From the NCBI GenBank assembly GCA_029261215.1, contig JAJDBT010000073.1, forward strand, positions 20,558-84,557: DNA of 64,000 nucleotides. The letters are read 5' to 3'. Positions within the stretch are counted from its first letter, which is position 1. Each line of letters begins with the position of its first letter. The notes beneath the pieces are model-generated. The model saw only the letters and a list, made by a program, of their open reading frames with translations. It was not told the origin of the DNA and did not search any database. Both the position numbers and the translations under genes were made by a program. This document shows, one piece after another, positions 8,281-18,394 of this stretch. This DNA is from Nitrospirota bacterium (GTDB lineage Bacteria > Nitrospirota > Nitrospiria > SBBL01 > JAADHI01).

Positions 8281-11200
8281 ATGAAAAGCACGTCTAAGAT
8301 TGCAGCCGCAAACCATCACAGCTTTCCCGGTCAGGCCCCTCAGAAACAAGGGCTTTACGATCCTCAAAATGAGCACGATAGCTGCGGTATCGGTCTGGTC
8401 GCAAGTATCAAAGGGGTCCGTTCTCACGACATCATCCAAAAAGGGCTGACCGTCCTCGAAAATCTGAGTCATCGTGGCGCTGTCGGCTGTGACCCCTGCA
8501 CCGGGGATGGGGCAGGGATAATACTGCAAGTTCCTCACCGGCTTTTAGAACGCTCTGCCAGTGAGATCGGCATTAAACTTCCTCGGCCCGGCGCCTACGG
8601 CGTCGGCATTGTTTTTCTGCCGCCCAACCCGCAAGCCCGGGGCGCCTGTGAGAAAATTTTTGAAAAAATGATCTTGGAAGAAGAACACCGTCTACTCGGA
8701 TGGCGGGATGTGCCTACCAAAGAAGAGCACATCGGCGTGCAGGCCAGAGGGAGTATGCCATCCATTCGGCAAATTTTTATTGCCCGCGATATCCTGAGCG
8801 AAAGCGAATTCGAGCGAAAACTCTATGTCTTGAGACGGCGTGTTGAAAATGCCGTCCGGGATTCTGCCATTGAAGGAAAGCACTTCTTTTATGTTTGTAG
8901 TCTTTCGTGCAACACCATTCTTTACAAGGGACTACTCATGCCGGATCAGCTGCCTCGTTTTTACCCGGATCTTTCCGATCCGGATGCGGTGAGCGCAATT
9001 GCGCTCGTGCATTCCCGTTTTTCGACCAATACCTTCCCGAGTTGGCCTCTGGCACACCCTTTTCGTTACACCTGCCACAATGGAGAAATCAACACTCTGA
9101 AAGGCAATGTCAACTGGATGCGGGCACGGCAGGGGCGTTTTTCCTCGGCCCTTTTTAAGGGAGACCTGCAAAAACTTTTTCCGATCATTGATTCCGAGCA
9201 AAGCGATTCCGCCTGTTTTGACAATGCACTCGAATTTCTCGTCATGGGTGGGCGCTCTCTTCCACACGCCATGATGATGCTGATTCCGGAAGCATGGGCA
9301 GGCAATCCCCACATGGATCTTGATCGACGCGGCTTTTATGAGTATCACGCGGCCATGATGGAACCCTGGGACGGACCCGCAGCAATTGCCTTCACAGACG
9401 GAAAAATGATCGGCGCCACCCTCGACCGAAATGGTCTTCGACCCGCCCGTTATCTCATCACACAGGATGACCTCGCTGTTCTGGCCTCTGAAACAGGCGT
9501 GCTTGAGTTTGAACCTTCCGAAATTCGCGCAAAGGGCCGATTGCAGCCGGGCAAAATGTTTTTGATTGATACCGAGCAGGGCCGCATTATCGACGATGAT
9601 GAAATCAAGGCAAAGATCGCCTCACAACAGCCCTATCGGGAATGGATATCGACCTACCGCATCAGCCTCAGCGAACTGCCGGAACCTTTAAACCTGCTGC
9701 AACCCAACCACGCCACCCTGCGTCAGCGTCAGCAAACCTTTGGCTACAGCATCGAAGACTTAAAAATGTTGCTGACCCCTATGGCCGTGACCGGAGAAGA
9801 AGCCATCGGCTCAATGGGCAATGACACTCCCCTTGCGGTTTTATCCGATCGCCCGCAACTGCTTTTCAAGTATTTCAGACAACTTTTTGCTCAGGTGACC
9901 AACCCCCCTATTGATCCAATTCGGGAACACCTGGTCATGTCCCTGATTACCACGATTGGACCAAAGGCCAATCTTTTGGCGGAAACCCCGCAACATGCCC
10001 GGCGCATTAAAATCAAACAACCGATTTTGACCAATGCCGATCTCGAAAAAATCCGGCAGCTTTCAGACCCGCATTTTAAACCCATCACGCTCAAGATGCT
10101 TTTTCGGGCCGCCAATGGGCCAAAGGAATTGGCCATCGCCGTGGACCGCCTTTGCCAGGAAGCCAGCGATGCCATTGAAGCGGGCTATAAATTTATCATC
10201 CTCAGCGACTGCGGTATTGATGAAAATTGGGCACCTATCCCCTCTTTGCTTGCCGTTTCGGCCTTGCATCATCATTTGATTCGTGAATCGCTCCGCACGG
10301 AAATTGGCCTGATCGTCGAAACAGGAGAAGCCCGCGAAGTGGCGCATTTTGCGCAGCTCATCGGTTATGGCGCAGGCAGTATTAATCCTTACCTGGCCTT
10401 TGAAACCCTCACCGACATGGTACGGGAAGAATATTTGCCCGAAACCATTGATGAGGTCACAGCGGAAGACAAATACATTAAGGCCGTCAATAAAGGACTG
10501 CTTAAAATCTTTTCAAAAATGGGGATTTCAACCGTTCAAAGTTATTGCGGTGCGCAAATCTACGAAGCCATTGGCTTGAATCAGGAGACCATCGACCGTT
10601 ATTTTACCGGTACACCCTCCAAAATCAGCGGGATCGGCATTGATACCATCGCGGAAGAAGTGCTGCGACGGCACACGGCGGCCTACCACACCATTCTGCC
10701 CGTGCGGCAGCTAGATTTCGGAGGAGAATATCACTACCGCATTCAGGAGGAGCACCATAACTGGAACCCTGAAAGCATCGCCACATTACAACATGCCACG
10801 CGCGAAAACAGTTATGACAAGTACAAAGAGTTTGCCAGAATCATCAACGACGAATCAAAACGCCATGCCACTTTAAGAGGCTTGTTTGAATTCAAAGAGG
10901 GCACTCCGATTCCCATTGAAGAAGTCGAACCGGCTTCTGAAATCATGAAACGATTCACCACCGGGGCAATGTCCTACGGGGCAATCAGCCAGGAATCCCA
11001 CGAAACCCTTGCCATTGCCATGAACCGTATTGGCGGTCGGAGCAACACCGGCGAAGGTGGAGAACACGAAGAACGCTTTAAAACGGAGCGAAACAGTAAA
11101 ATCAAACAAGTCGCATCAGGGCGGTTTGGCGTAACGGCGAACTACCTGATCAATGCAGAAGAGCTTCAAATTAAAATGGCTCAGGGGGCAAAGCCCGGCG

Positions 11201-12834
11201 AGGGCGGCCAGCTCCCCGGTCATAAAATTGATGAGATCATCGCCAAGCTCCGGTATTCAACACCGGGAGTCACCCTCATCTCCCCGCCGCCGCATCATGA
11301 CATTTACTCCATCGAAGATCTCGCACAACTTATTTTTGATCTGAAAAACGTCAATCCGGAAGCCGCAATTTCGGTAAAACTCGTCTCCGAAGTCGGTGTC
11401 GGCACGGTCGCCGCAGGCGTTTCAAAAGCGCATGCGGATCTGATCCTCATTTCGGGAGACTCCGGCGGCACAGGGGCCTCTCCCCTCTCCTCCATCAAAT
11501 ATGCCGGTCTGCCCTGGGAGTTGGGCCTCGCCGAAACACAACAGACCTTGGTATTGAACGATCTGCGCGGACGGACACGCATACAAACCGACGGCCAATT
11601 CAAGACAGGTCGGGACGTGGTCGTGGCCGCATTTCTCGGTGCGGAAGAATTTGGATTTTCGACCGCTCCCCTGATTGTCGAAGGCTGCATCATGATGCGA
11701 AAATGTCACCTCAATACCTGCCCCGTCGGCATCGCCACACAAGACCCGGAGCTTCGTAAGAAATATCGGGGTCAACCCGAACATGTCATCAATTATTTTC
11801 GTTTCGTCGCAGAAGAAGTCCGCGAATGGATGGCCAAACTCGGCTTCAGAACCATTGAAGAGATGGTCGGCCAATCGGATCGACTTCGTTATCAAAAAGC
11901 CATCAACCACTGGAAGGCAAAAGGACTGGATCTTTCACCGATGCTCTATCAACCCAAGGTCGGCCCGGAAATTCCGCTTTATTCTGTGAAAGCACAGGAG
12001 CACGGACTTGAAAATGCGCTGGATTACACCCTCATCGAAAAAGCAAACCCCGCGCTCAAAAAAAAGACCCCCGTTCATGAAAAATTAAAGATTCGGAATC
12101 GCAATCGAACCGTCGGAGCAATGCTCTCAGGAGAGATCGCGAAACGCTACGGGTCGGAAGGACTTCCAGATGATACGATCCGCTTCGATTTCACCGGCAC
12201 ATCCGGTCAGAGTTTTGGCGCCTTTGCCGCCAAAGGGTTGACCCTGACTCTGGAAGGGGATGCAAACGATTACACCGGCAAAGGACTTTCCGGCGGAAAA
12301 ATCATCATCTATCCGCCCAAAGAATCCATTTTTATCCCTGAAGAGACGATCCTGATCGGAAATACGTCTCTTTATGGCGCGACCGGCGGCGAGGCATATT
12401 TTTACGGTGTGGCGGGAGAACGTTTTGCCGTCCGAAACAGCGGCGCAATGGCCGTCGTAGAAGGCGTCGGGGATCACGGCTGTGAATACATGACCGGCGG
12501 CGTCATCGTTGTGCTCGGGAAAACAGGACGCAATTTTGCGGCAGGCATGAGCGGCGGATTGGCATTTGTACTCAATGAAGACAATACCTTCGAACGTCAG
12601 TGCAACTTAAGCCTTGTAGAACTGGAACCCGTTAAAACCGAGGAAGAGGAAACCCTCCTGAAAAGTCTGATTGAAAAACATCTGGCTTACACCGGCAGTA
12701 AAAAAGCAAAACAGGTTTTGGAACAATGGGAAACGATGCTGCCCCAGTTTGAAAAAGTCATTTCATCTGAATACAAAAAAGTACTTGAAATTAGAAAAGC
12801 AAGAAAGGCAAAGGAGGAAGCACTACATGGGTGA
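8281..12834 (+). CDS. gltB: Glutamate synthase, large (alpha) subunit
   Basis: 1517 aa; class-II amidotransferase start ([14 protein letters not shown]), FMN/Fe-S synthase domain, C-terminal GXGXG beta-helix repeats. Confidence 0.97.
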   Translation: MKSTSKIAAANHHSFPGQAPQKQGLYDPQNEHDSCGIGLVASIKGVRSHDIIQKGLTVLENLSHRGAVGCDPCTGDGAGIILQVPHRLLERSASEIGIKLPRPGAYGVGIVFLPPNPQARGACEKIFEKMILEEEHRLLGWRDVPTKEEHIGVQARGSMPSIRQIFIARDILSESEFERKLYVLRRRVENAVRDSAIEGKHFFYVCSLSCNTILYKGLLMPDQLPRFYPDLSDPDAVSAIALVHSRFSTNTFPSWPLAHPFRYTCHNGEINTLKGNVNWMRARQGRFSSALFKGDLQKLFPIIDSEQSDSACFDNALEFLVMGGRSLPHAMMMLIPEAWAGNPHMDLDRRGFYEYHAAMMEPWDGPAAIAFTDGKMIGATLDRNGLRPARYLITQDDLAVLASETGVLEFEPSEIRAKGRLQPGKMFLIDTEQGRIIDDDEIKAKIASQQPYREWISTYRISLSELPEPLNLLQPNHATLRQRQQTFGYSIEDLKMLLTPMAVTGEEAIGSMGNDTPLAVLSDRPQLLFKYFRQLFAQVTNPPIDPIREHLVMSLITTIGPKANLLAETPQHARRIKIKQPILTNADLEKIRQLSDPHFKPITLKMLFRAANGPKELAIAVDRLCQEASDAIEAGYKFIILSDCGIDENWAPIPSLLAVSALHHHLIRESLRTEIGLIVETGEAREVAHFAQLIGYGAGSINPYLAFETLTDMVREEYLPETIDEVTAEDKYIKAVNKGLLKIFSKMGISTVQSYCGAQIYEAIGLNQETIDRYFTGTPSKISGIGIDTIAEEVLRRHTAAYHTILPVRQLDFGGEYHYRIQEEHHNWNPESIATLQHATRENSYDKYKEFARIINDESKRHATLRGLFEFKEGTPIPIEEVEPASEIMKRFTTGAMSYGAISQESHETLAIAMNRIGGRSNTGEGGEHEERFKTERNSKIKQVASGRFGVTANYLINAEELQIKMAQGAKPGEGGQLPGHKIDEIIAKLRYSTPGVTLISPPPHHDIYSIEDLAQLIFDLKNVNPEAAISVKLVSEVGVGTVAAGVSKAHADLILISGDSGGTGASPLSSIKYAGLPWELGLAETQQTLVLNDLRGRTRIQTDGQFKTGRDVVVAAFLGAEEFGFSTAPLIVEGCIMMRKCHLNTCPVGIATQDPELRKKYRGQPEHVINYFRFVAEEVREWMAKLGFRTIEEMVGQSDRLRYQKAINHWKAKGLDLSPMLYQPKVGPEIPLYSVKAQEHGLENALDYTLIEKANPALKKKTPVHEKLKIRNRNRTVGAMLSGEIAKRYGSEGLPDDTIRFDFTGTSGQSFGAFAAKGLTLTLEGDANDYTGKGLSGGKIIIYPPKESIFIPEETILIGNTSLYGATGGEAYFYGVAGERFAVRNSGAMAVVEGVGDHGCEYMTGGVIVVLGKTGRNFAAGMSGGLAFVLNEDNTFERQCNLSLVELEPVKTEEEETLLKSLIEKHLAYTGSKKAKQVLEQWETMLPQFEKVISSEYKKVLEIRKARKAKEEALHG

Positions 12835-14263
12835 TCCAAAGGGATTTTTAAAAATAAGCCGTTCAATGCCCAAACGACGGCCCGTGGAAAAACGGATTCA
12901 GGACTGGAAAGAGATCTACAAACCGATGAAAGAAGAAGCCCTTATGGCGCAAGGCGCGCGCTGTATGGATTGCGGCGTCCCTTTTTGTCAGGGTTATTCA
13001 GGCTGTCCCGTACAAAATATGATTCCCGAATGGAATGACCTCGTTTCGCGTGGCCGCTGGAGAGATGCCCTGAAAGCCTTGCACTCGACCAATAATTTCC
13101 CTGAATTTACTGGCCGACTCTGTCCCGCCCCCTGTGAAGGCGCCTGCGTGTTGGGGATCATTGATGACCCTGTTGCCATCCGCGTGACCGAATGGAACAT
13201 CATTGATCGCGGCTTTTTAGAAGGCTGGGTTGCACCCATCCCGCCCGAATACGAAACAGGTTTTAAAATCGCTGTCGTCGGTTCAGGTCCAGCCGGGCTT
13301 GCCGCCGCCCAACAACTTCGGAGAGCCGGACATACCGTCACAGTTTTTGAAAAAGATGACCGTATCGGCGGACTCTTGCGTTATGGCATCCCCGATTTCA
13401 AAATGGAAAAACATGTCTTAAACCGGCGATTAAAACAACTCACCGCTGAAGGTATTCAATTTAAAACCAGCGTACATGTCGGGCATGATCTCACCGCAGA
13501 TACCCTCAAAAAAGACTTTGACGCCGTGTGCCTCACAACCGGTGCGGGGCTTGCGCGCGACCTGCCTGTCCCCGGTCGAGAACTGGATGGCATTCATCTC
13601 GCTATGGATTTTCTCACCCAGCAAAACAAACGCAACAGCGGCGATACCATTGATCCACAATATGAAATTACCGCAAAGGGAAAACGAGTGATCATTCTGG
13701 GTGGAGGAGATACCGGGGCCGATTGTCTCGGCACCTGTCATCGCCAGGGCGCAAAAGAAGTTCGTCAAATTGAACTGCTTCCCGAACCCCCGCAGGAACG
13801 TTCTGAGACGACCCCCTGGCCCTTATGGCCGATGCAATTACGAACCTCTGGCGCACATGAAGAGGGCGGCATTCGGGAATGGTCTTTTATGACAAAAAAA
13901 TTCTCAGGCCAAAGCGGACGAATCGAAAAACTGCATGGGGTTCGTGTTGAAAAAATCATCAATGATTCGGGCGGCGTGAAATTTATCAACGTCCCCGGCA
14001 GCGAATTCGAGATTGAAACCGACCTTGTCCTGCTCGCAATGGGCTTTACCGGTCCGCAGAAAAAAGGGCTTTTGGAAGACCTTGGCATCAAAACTGATCA
14101 TCGTGGCACGGTCGTCGTAGACGAAAACCGCATGACGAATGTGGATGGAGTCTTTGCCGCCGGGGATATCAAACTGGGGGCCTCCCTCATCGTTTGGGCG
14201 ATTTATGAGGGCCGTGAAGCGGCCAAAGGCATTGAGGCGTATTTAAAACACAAAGTCGCTTGA
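12827..14263 (+). CDS. gltD: Glutamate synthase, small (beta) subunit
   Basis: ATG at 12827 with AAGGAGG SD, overlapping the end of glt[10 protein letters not shown] and [16 protein letters not shown] motifs. The listed ORF start (12671) lies inside gltB. Confidence 0.96.
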   Translation: MGDPKGFLKISRSMPKRRPVEKRIQDWKEIYKPMKEEALMAQGARCMDCGVPFCQGYSGCPVQNMIPEWNDLVSRGRWRDALKALHSTNNFPEFTGRLCPAPCEGACVLGIIDDPVAIRVTEWNIIDRGFLEGWVAPIPPEYETGFKIAVVGSGPAGLAAAQQLRRAGHTVTVFEKDDRIGGLLRYGIPDFKMEKHVLNRRLKQLTAEGIQFKTSVHVGHDLTADTLKKDFDAVCLTTGAGLARDLPVPGRELDGIHLAMDFLTQQNKRNSGDTIDPQYEITAKGKRVIILGGGDTGADCLGTCHRQGAKEVRQIELLPEPPQERSETTPWPLWPMQLRTSGAHEEGGIREWSFMTKKFSGQSGRIEKLHGVRVEKIINDSGGVKFINVPGSEFEIETDLVLLAMGFTGPQKKGLLEDLGIKTDHRGTVVVDENRMTNVDGVFAAGDIKLGASLIVWAIYEGREAAKGIEAYLKHKVA

Positions 14264-14271
14264 CCTGTTCT

Positions 14272-14309
14272 GTTTCCGTACGAAGCATTAAAATGCTTCA
14301 TACGGAAAC
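14272..14309. repeat. Inverted repeat between convergent gltD and AHSA1 genes (possible bidirectional transcript end)
   Basis: GTTTCCGTACGAAGCAT-TAAA-ATGCTTCATACGGAAAC; one mismatch; no strong T-tract. Confidence 0.55.
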
Positions 14310-14314
14310 GATAT

Positions 14315-14785
14315 TTACTCCTGTAAAACACTTGTCAATTTATCAAAACAGCTGTTCCAACCCCAGCTGTGTCCCTTGCGCGCCTGTTCAGTGGGCAAAT
14401 TGTCATGTCTGAGGCGGACAAGCGTCCCTCCATCCTGCTCCTTAAACTCAACTGTCACCTGTGTCTCCGCGAACTGCCCCTCACTTCCACCACAGGTTTG
14501 TCCATCCAACAGCCACGAATAGACCAAACGACTGGGCGGTGTGATTTCAATGTACTGACCTGAGTGAATGACAGTTTCACCATCTTCCATAGTCATCTCA
14601 ACTTGGAAAGCGCCACCAACCCGAAAATCAGCCTGAATTCTGGATACGACCACACCCTCAGGACCAAACCATTCTTTCAATTGCTCAGCTTCTGTCCAGG
14701 CCTGGAACACCACATCACGTGATGCCTTGAATATCCGTTTCACCAAAACTGATTCTATTGTGGTCTCGGTATTATCGATACTCAT
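14315..14785 (-). CDS. SRPBCC/AHSA1 family protein
   Basis: VLVKRIFKASRDVVFQAWTEAEQLKEWFGPEG pattern; 3' of an ArsR gene, as is common for this pair. Confidence 0.85.
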   Translation of the reverse strand: MSIDNTETTIESVLVKRIFKASRDVVFQAWTEAEQLKEWFGPEGVVVSRIQADFRVGGAFQVEMTMEDGETVIHSGQYIEITPPSRLVYSWLLDGQTCGGSEGQFAETQVTVEFKEQDGGTLVRLRHDNLPTEQARKGHSWGWNSCFDKLTSVLQE

Positions 14786-14822
14786 TTTTCCCTCCTTTTT
14801 TAGTTTGATAAACAGTCCATTG

Positions 14823-15179
14823 TTATTTTTCTACGTCAACACCCTTTCCTTCTTGTACCTCTTGAGTCTTTTTGAGAAATTCTTCCAGCGCATCGAAACG
14901 GGATTCCCAAAACTGCCGATATGCTTCTAACCATGATGCGGCTTCTTTCAGAGGCTGGGCGTTCAATGTTTGACGGCGCCACTGCGCATCTTTTCTACAA
15001 GTAATCAGTTGTGCCTTTTCAAGCACTTTTAAATGTTTACTGATAGCAGGTTTGGAGATGCCAAAAGGCGCGGACAATTCCCCTGCCGTCGCTTCCCCCT
15101 GCGCAAGTCGTTTTAAAATCGCGCGGCGCGTTGGATCAGACAAAGCAAAAAATATTTCATTCAGTTGGCTCGTCATCAT
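14823..15179 (-). CDS. ArsR-family HTH transcriptional regulator
   Basis: FFALSDPTRRAILKRLAQGEATAGELSAPFGISKPAISKHLKVLEKAQLI winged HTH. Confidence 0.9.
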   Translation of the reverse strand: MMTSQLNEIFFALSDPTRRAILKRLAQGEATAGELSAPFGISKPAISKHLKVLEKAQLITCRKDAQWRRQTLNAQPLKEAASWLEAYRQFWESRFDALEEFLKKTQEVQEGKGVDVEK

Positions 15180-15189
15180 ATTTAACCAT

Positions 15190-15221
15190 ATATTTAATTA
15201 ACCAATAAGCTAATTAAATAT
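15190..15221. promoter_or_regulatory. Perfect 11-bp inverted repeat, likely ArsR operator
   Basis: ATATTTAATTA-N10-TAATTAAATAT, 11-42 nt upstream of the arsR-like start codon. Confidence 0.6.
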
Positions 15222-15368
15222 CACAAGAAAAATTGGATGTCAATCCCATATAAACAGTTTGCCCTTTCTCCCAAACAAATTTTTTATTTTAGGAAAGAAG
15301 TCGGTATACTGATTTTTCTCTGAACAGGAGGAAAACCACTCCCTTAAACTTTAAGGAAATGATTTCAT

Positions 15369-16145
15369 ATGAATCCTTATCTATACATGCAGCAAGGCAA
15401 TCAGGCCTTCTCAAAAGGAGATTACCAAAGTGCCTTGACCCTCTACCTCAAGGCGCAGGAAGGGATACGGGAAGATGAAAGTCCTTTAGCGGATCTCTAT
15501 GGCAACATCGGCAATATCTATGCGGTGCTTGAAAAGATTGATGACGCCATCGCCTATTATAAAAAGGCCGTTACGATTTTAAGACGCCTCGAAGACTATG
15601 CCCGTCTCGGTGCCACTTACGTGAATTTGGGCAACCTTTATACCGATGTAGATGATGTTTCGCACGCAGTTTATTATTACAAACAGGCGGCTCTGCTACT
15701 GGAACGGACCGAACAATGGCATCCGCTCGCGGTGCTCTACGGAAACCTCTCCCTTGTCCTCCGTAAGGGAGAGGAATACGAAACCGCCCTCATTTTTGCG
15801 GAGCGGGCCTTCAAACTGGCAAAAAGACTTCAAGAAAACAGACTCATTGCCGATGCCACAGCGCGGCTGGCCAAGGCGAAAGAATGTATGGGTGAGATCG
15901 AAGATGCACAAAAACATAGCGCAACGGCCCTCACGCTTTATTCCAAATTGGGGGATGAAATGGGTTGCGCGGCCGCGCTTTATCATCAAGCGGCCTTGTA
16001 CGAACAGACTGGAGATTTGGAAAATACGATTAGGTGCTTGAAACAGGTGGTCGCCATCGACGAAAAATACCAACTGCCCAAACTTGCGAAAAACAAAGCA
16101 AGACTGAAAAAACTTGAAGAAAAGAAGAGGGATTCAGACGTCTAA
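15369..16145 (+). CDS. Tetratricopeptide repeat protein
   Basis: Several TPR units (NIGNIYAVLEKIDDAIAYYKKAV, NLGNLYTDVDDVSHAVYYYKQAA). Confidence 0.85.
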   Translation: MNPYLYMQQGNQAFSKGDYQSALTLYLKAQEGIREDESPLADLYGNIGNIYAVLEKIDDAIAYYKKAVTILRRLEDYARLGATYVNLGNLYTDVDDVSHAVYYYKQAALLLERTEQWHPLAVLYGNLSLVLRKGEEYETALIFAERAFKLAKRLQENRLIADATARLAKAKECMGEIEDAQKHSATALTLYSKLGDEMGCAAALYHQAALYEQTGDLENTIRCLKQVVAIDEKYQLPKLAKNKARLKKLEEKKRDSDV

Positions 16146-16967
16146 ATCAGACGATGGCGCTTCCGGCACTTGCGCTCTGATAAGACGTTCCACCTTTCGC
16201 GCTGTTGTGATAAAACCGGAATGGGCCACCATACGCAGGCTGGGACGCACACTTCGCCCATCAATATTCCAGGGACGAAGCATCGTTTCAAAGGTTTCAA
16301 TCGATTCAAAGACTTTGCTTTCCTGCAAAGCCAGGACGACTTTTTCGATTTGGGGGACGGTTGGCAAAAAACAGAGAAATATTCCGCCAGAACGCAGTTT
16401 TTCAACCGCATGCGGCACCACCAAATGAGGCTCTGGAAGATCAAGAACGATACGATCCACCTCTTCTTCCAAAATCCCGTCATAGATACTTTGCTGATGC
16501 ACAGTTAATCGGTCATTTAATGGAGAGGGACTAAAATAGGCCTCAATGTTTTTGATCGCCCGCCCCGCAAAATCTTCGCGAATTTCATAACTAATCAGAT
16601 GCCCTTTTTCTCCAACTGCATTTAAAAGCGGAATCGTCAAGGCACCGGAACCAATGCCCGCCTCGATCACAGTTGCACCGGGATAAACATCGGCCCACAT
16701 CGGCATGAGCGCCAAATCTTTCGGGTAAAGAATTTGCGCGCCGCGTTTCATGTGTAAGGTGTATTCGGCCAGCGTGGGTTTTAATGCAAAAAAACGGGTT
16801 CCGCGCGAAAGTGCGATTTCGCTGCCATCTGAAAGCCCGATAATGTCATCATGGGCAATTGTCTCACCACTAAATTGGAAAACGGCGCCTTCCTGCAAAT
16901 GCAGACGGTAAGTCCGTCCTTTTTTATTGACGAGATGAATCCGGTCACCCGAAACAAAAGGCATCAT
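16134..16967 (-). CDS. trmI: tRNA (adenine58-N1)-methyltransferase, TrmI type
   Basis: GAQILYPKDLALMPMWADVYPGATVIEAGIGSGALTIPLL and DRIVLDLPEPHLVVPHAVEKLRSGGIFLCFLPTVPQ motifs. Confidence 0.9.
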   Translation of the reverse strand: MMPFVSGDRIHLVNKKGRTYRLHLQEGAVFQFSGETIAHDDIIGLSDGSEIALSRGTRFFALKPTLAEYTLHMKRGAQILYPKDLALMPMWADVYPGATVIEAGIGSGALTIPLLNAVGEKGHLISYEIREDFAGRAIKNIEAYFSPSPLNDRLTVHQQSIYDGILEEEVDRIVLDLPEPHLVVPHAVEKLRSGGIFLCFLPTVPQIEKVVLALQESKVFESIETFETMLRPWNIDGRSVRPSLRMVAHSGFITTARKVERLIRAQVPEAPSSDLDV

Positions 16968-17869
16968 GATACGGCTGTCGCGCGTTCAATCAATCGACAA
17001 TATCCGCATTGATCACCCATACTGGGCTGTCCACAGCTTAAGCAGGTGTTTTCAATATTTGCAGGCGGCGGTGTGGGGAAAGAGGTCTCTTTTTGTTTCA
17101 AAAACCCCAGATAAAACTGGTGTTTCGCCCCGGGGGACGCCTCTTCAAGTTGATTCAGTGTTTCCTTATAAGTGAATGTTTTTGCACCCTTCGACATCGG
17201 GCATTCTTCAACAATATAGTCAATGCGGTTCAAAATGGTATAGGCCGCAATTTCCCGTTCCGGCAGACGATAAAGGGGTTTTACTTTTTTTGCCCAAAGC
17301 CCGTCGTCATCGGAAAGCACGGGGGATTGTTTTTCAAGATAGCTCACCTGCCACTTTAACAAATTCCCCAAAAGACGGGCTGCTTCATCATCCAGATTAT
17401 GTCCGGTGGCCACCACGGGAAAGCCTTTTTCCATGGCGATTCGGTTAAAGTGGTGCCGCTTCATCGTGCCGCAGGCAGAACAGGCCGGGCGCGCCGATTC
17501 TTTTGCAATTTGCACCACGCCCAAACCATAAGATTCCTGATAACTGTGAAAAATCAGTTCCAGACCCCGCGCATTCGCAAATTTTTCGACCATTTTTTGA
17601 GAGGTTTCTGAATAAGTGCCAATACCCAGATTGAGATGGAGACCTACCGTTTCATAACCGAGCTTGATCAGAATATCCCAAAGCGCCAGACTGTCTTTGC
17701 CACCCGATACCGCGACCAATACCGGCGCGTCTTTAGAAAACATCTTTCCGGAAGAAATCGCCTTTGCAACTTGTTTTAAAAGATATTCCTGAAAACAAGG
17801 GTCGCAAAATGCGGTATTGTGTCGAGGCATCTTGATCACAGCCGACCCCTTACATCTGCGGCACTTCAT
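16964..17869 (-). CDS. TtuA/TtcA-type tRNA 2-thiolation enzyme (PP-loop ATPase)
   Basis: N-terminal CxxC...CxxC zinc motif, SGGKDSLAL PP-loop, CSACGTMKRHHFN, ATGHNLDDEAA, C-terminal CLSCGQPSMGDQCGYC. Confidence 0.88.
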   Translation of the reverse strand: MKCRRCKGSAVIKMPRHNTAFCDPCFQEYLLKQVAKAISSGKMFSKDAPVLVAVSGGKDSLALWDILIKLGYETVGLHLNLGIGTYSETSQKMVEKFANARGLELIFHSYQESYGLGVVQIAKESARPACSACGTMKRHHFNRIAMEKGFPVVATGHNLDDEAARLLGNLLKWQVSYLEKQSPVLSDDDGLWAKKVKPLYRLPEREIAAYTILNRIDYIVEECPMSKGAKTFTYKETLNQLEEASPGAKHQFYLGFLKQKETSFPTPPPANIENTCLSCGQPSMGDQCGYCRLIERATAVS

Positions 17870-18064
17870 TCACCCTCCTGACATGACGGGACGTATTTCA
17901 ATGACGGCATCATCGGAAATTACAGTATCCTCCGTCACAAGGACGTCATCACAAATAACGAGATGCGCCTCTCTGGGAAGCCCCAGTTTCGCTAAAATAG
18001 ACGAAACCGGCTTCGGCCCCTTGAATGAAATCTCTCGTGTCGGATGGAACAGCTTTATCTGCAT
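17870..18064 (-). CDS. Ubiquitin-like MoaD/ThiS-fold sulfur carrier (TtuB-like), C-terminal Gly-Gly
   Basis: 64 aa beta-grasp-like sequence ending MSGG*, directly followed by the ttuA-like ATG. Confidence 0.8.
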   Translation of the reverse strand: MQIKLFHPTREISFKGPKPVSSILAKLGLPREAHLVICDDVLVTEDTVISDDAVIEIRPVMSGG

Positions 18065-18152
18065 GGGGACACATCTTAGTTAAAATAGTCGGGAAATGCA
18101 ATTTCAGAGCAGACCCGCGCCACAATAAGATCAAAAACGGTCTTATTTCTTA

Positions 18153-18190
18153 TTTTCTAAAATCTTACAATTTTGTAGGGTATTAGAAAA
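18153..18190. repeat. 38-nt near-perfect palindrome in the divergent ttuB/narK intergenic region
   Basis: TTTTCTAAAATCTTACAA-TT-TTGTAGGGTATTAGAAAA; 18 positions with one mismatch and two wobbles. Confidence 0.55.
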
Positions 18191-18295
18191 ACTTGTCGCA
18201 ATGCGCTGAAGACATGTCATCTCCTTTAATCTTTATATGAAGCACAAAAAGACTTAAAGTATTGATTTAACACAATTAATTCTTGCTATCATATT

Positions 18296-18313
18296 TTGGC
18301 CCGTTTATTGCTT
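18296..18313 (+). promoter_or_regulatory. sigma54 (-24/-12) promoter candidate for narK-type transporter
   Basis: TTGGCCCGTTTATTGCTT: GG-10 nt-GC spacing, one deviation from TTGGCACGNNNNTTGC. Confidence 0.65.
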
Positions 18314-18394
18314 TATAGATGAAACATTATTTGAGTCACGATCACTCAAAGGCGGCATGAACTTTTCATTCAAACTAAAAGAGGGAGTCACTTA

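Noticed and set aside
8932-12477. Several 60-160 aa antisense and alternate-frame ORFs in gltB
   Set aside because: Shadow ORFs within a long conserved coding sequence.
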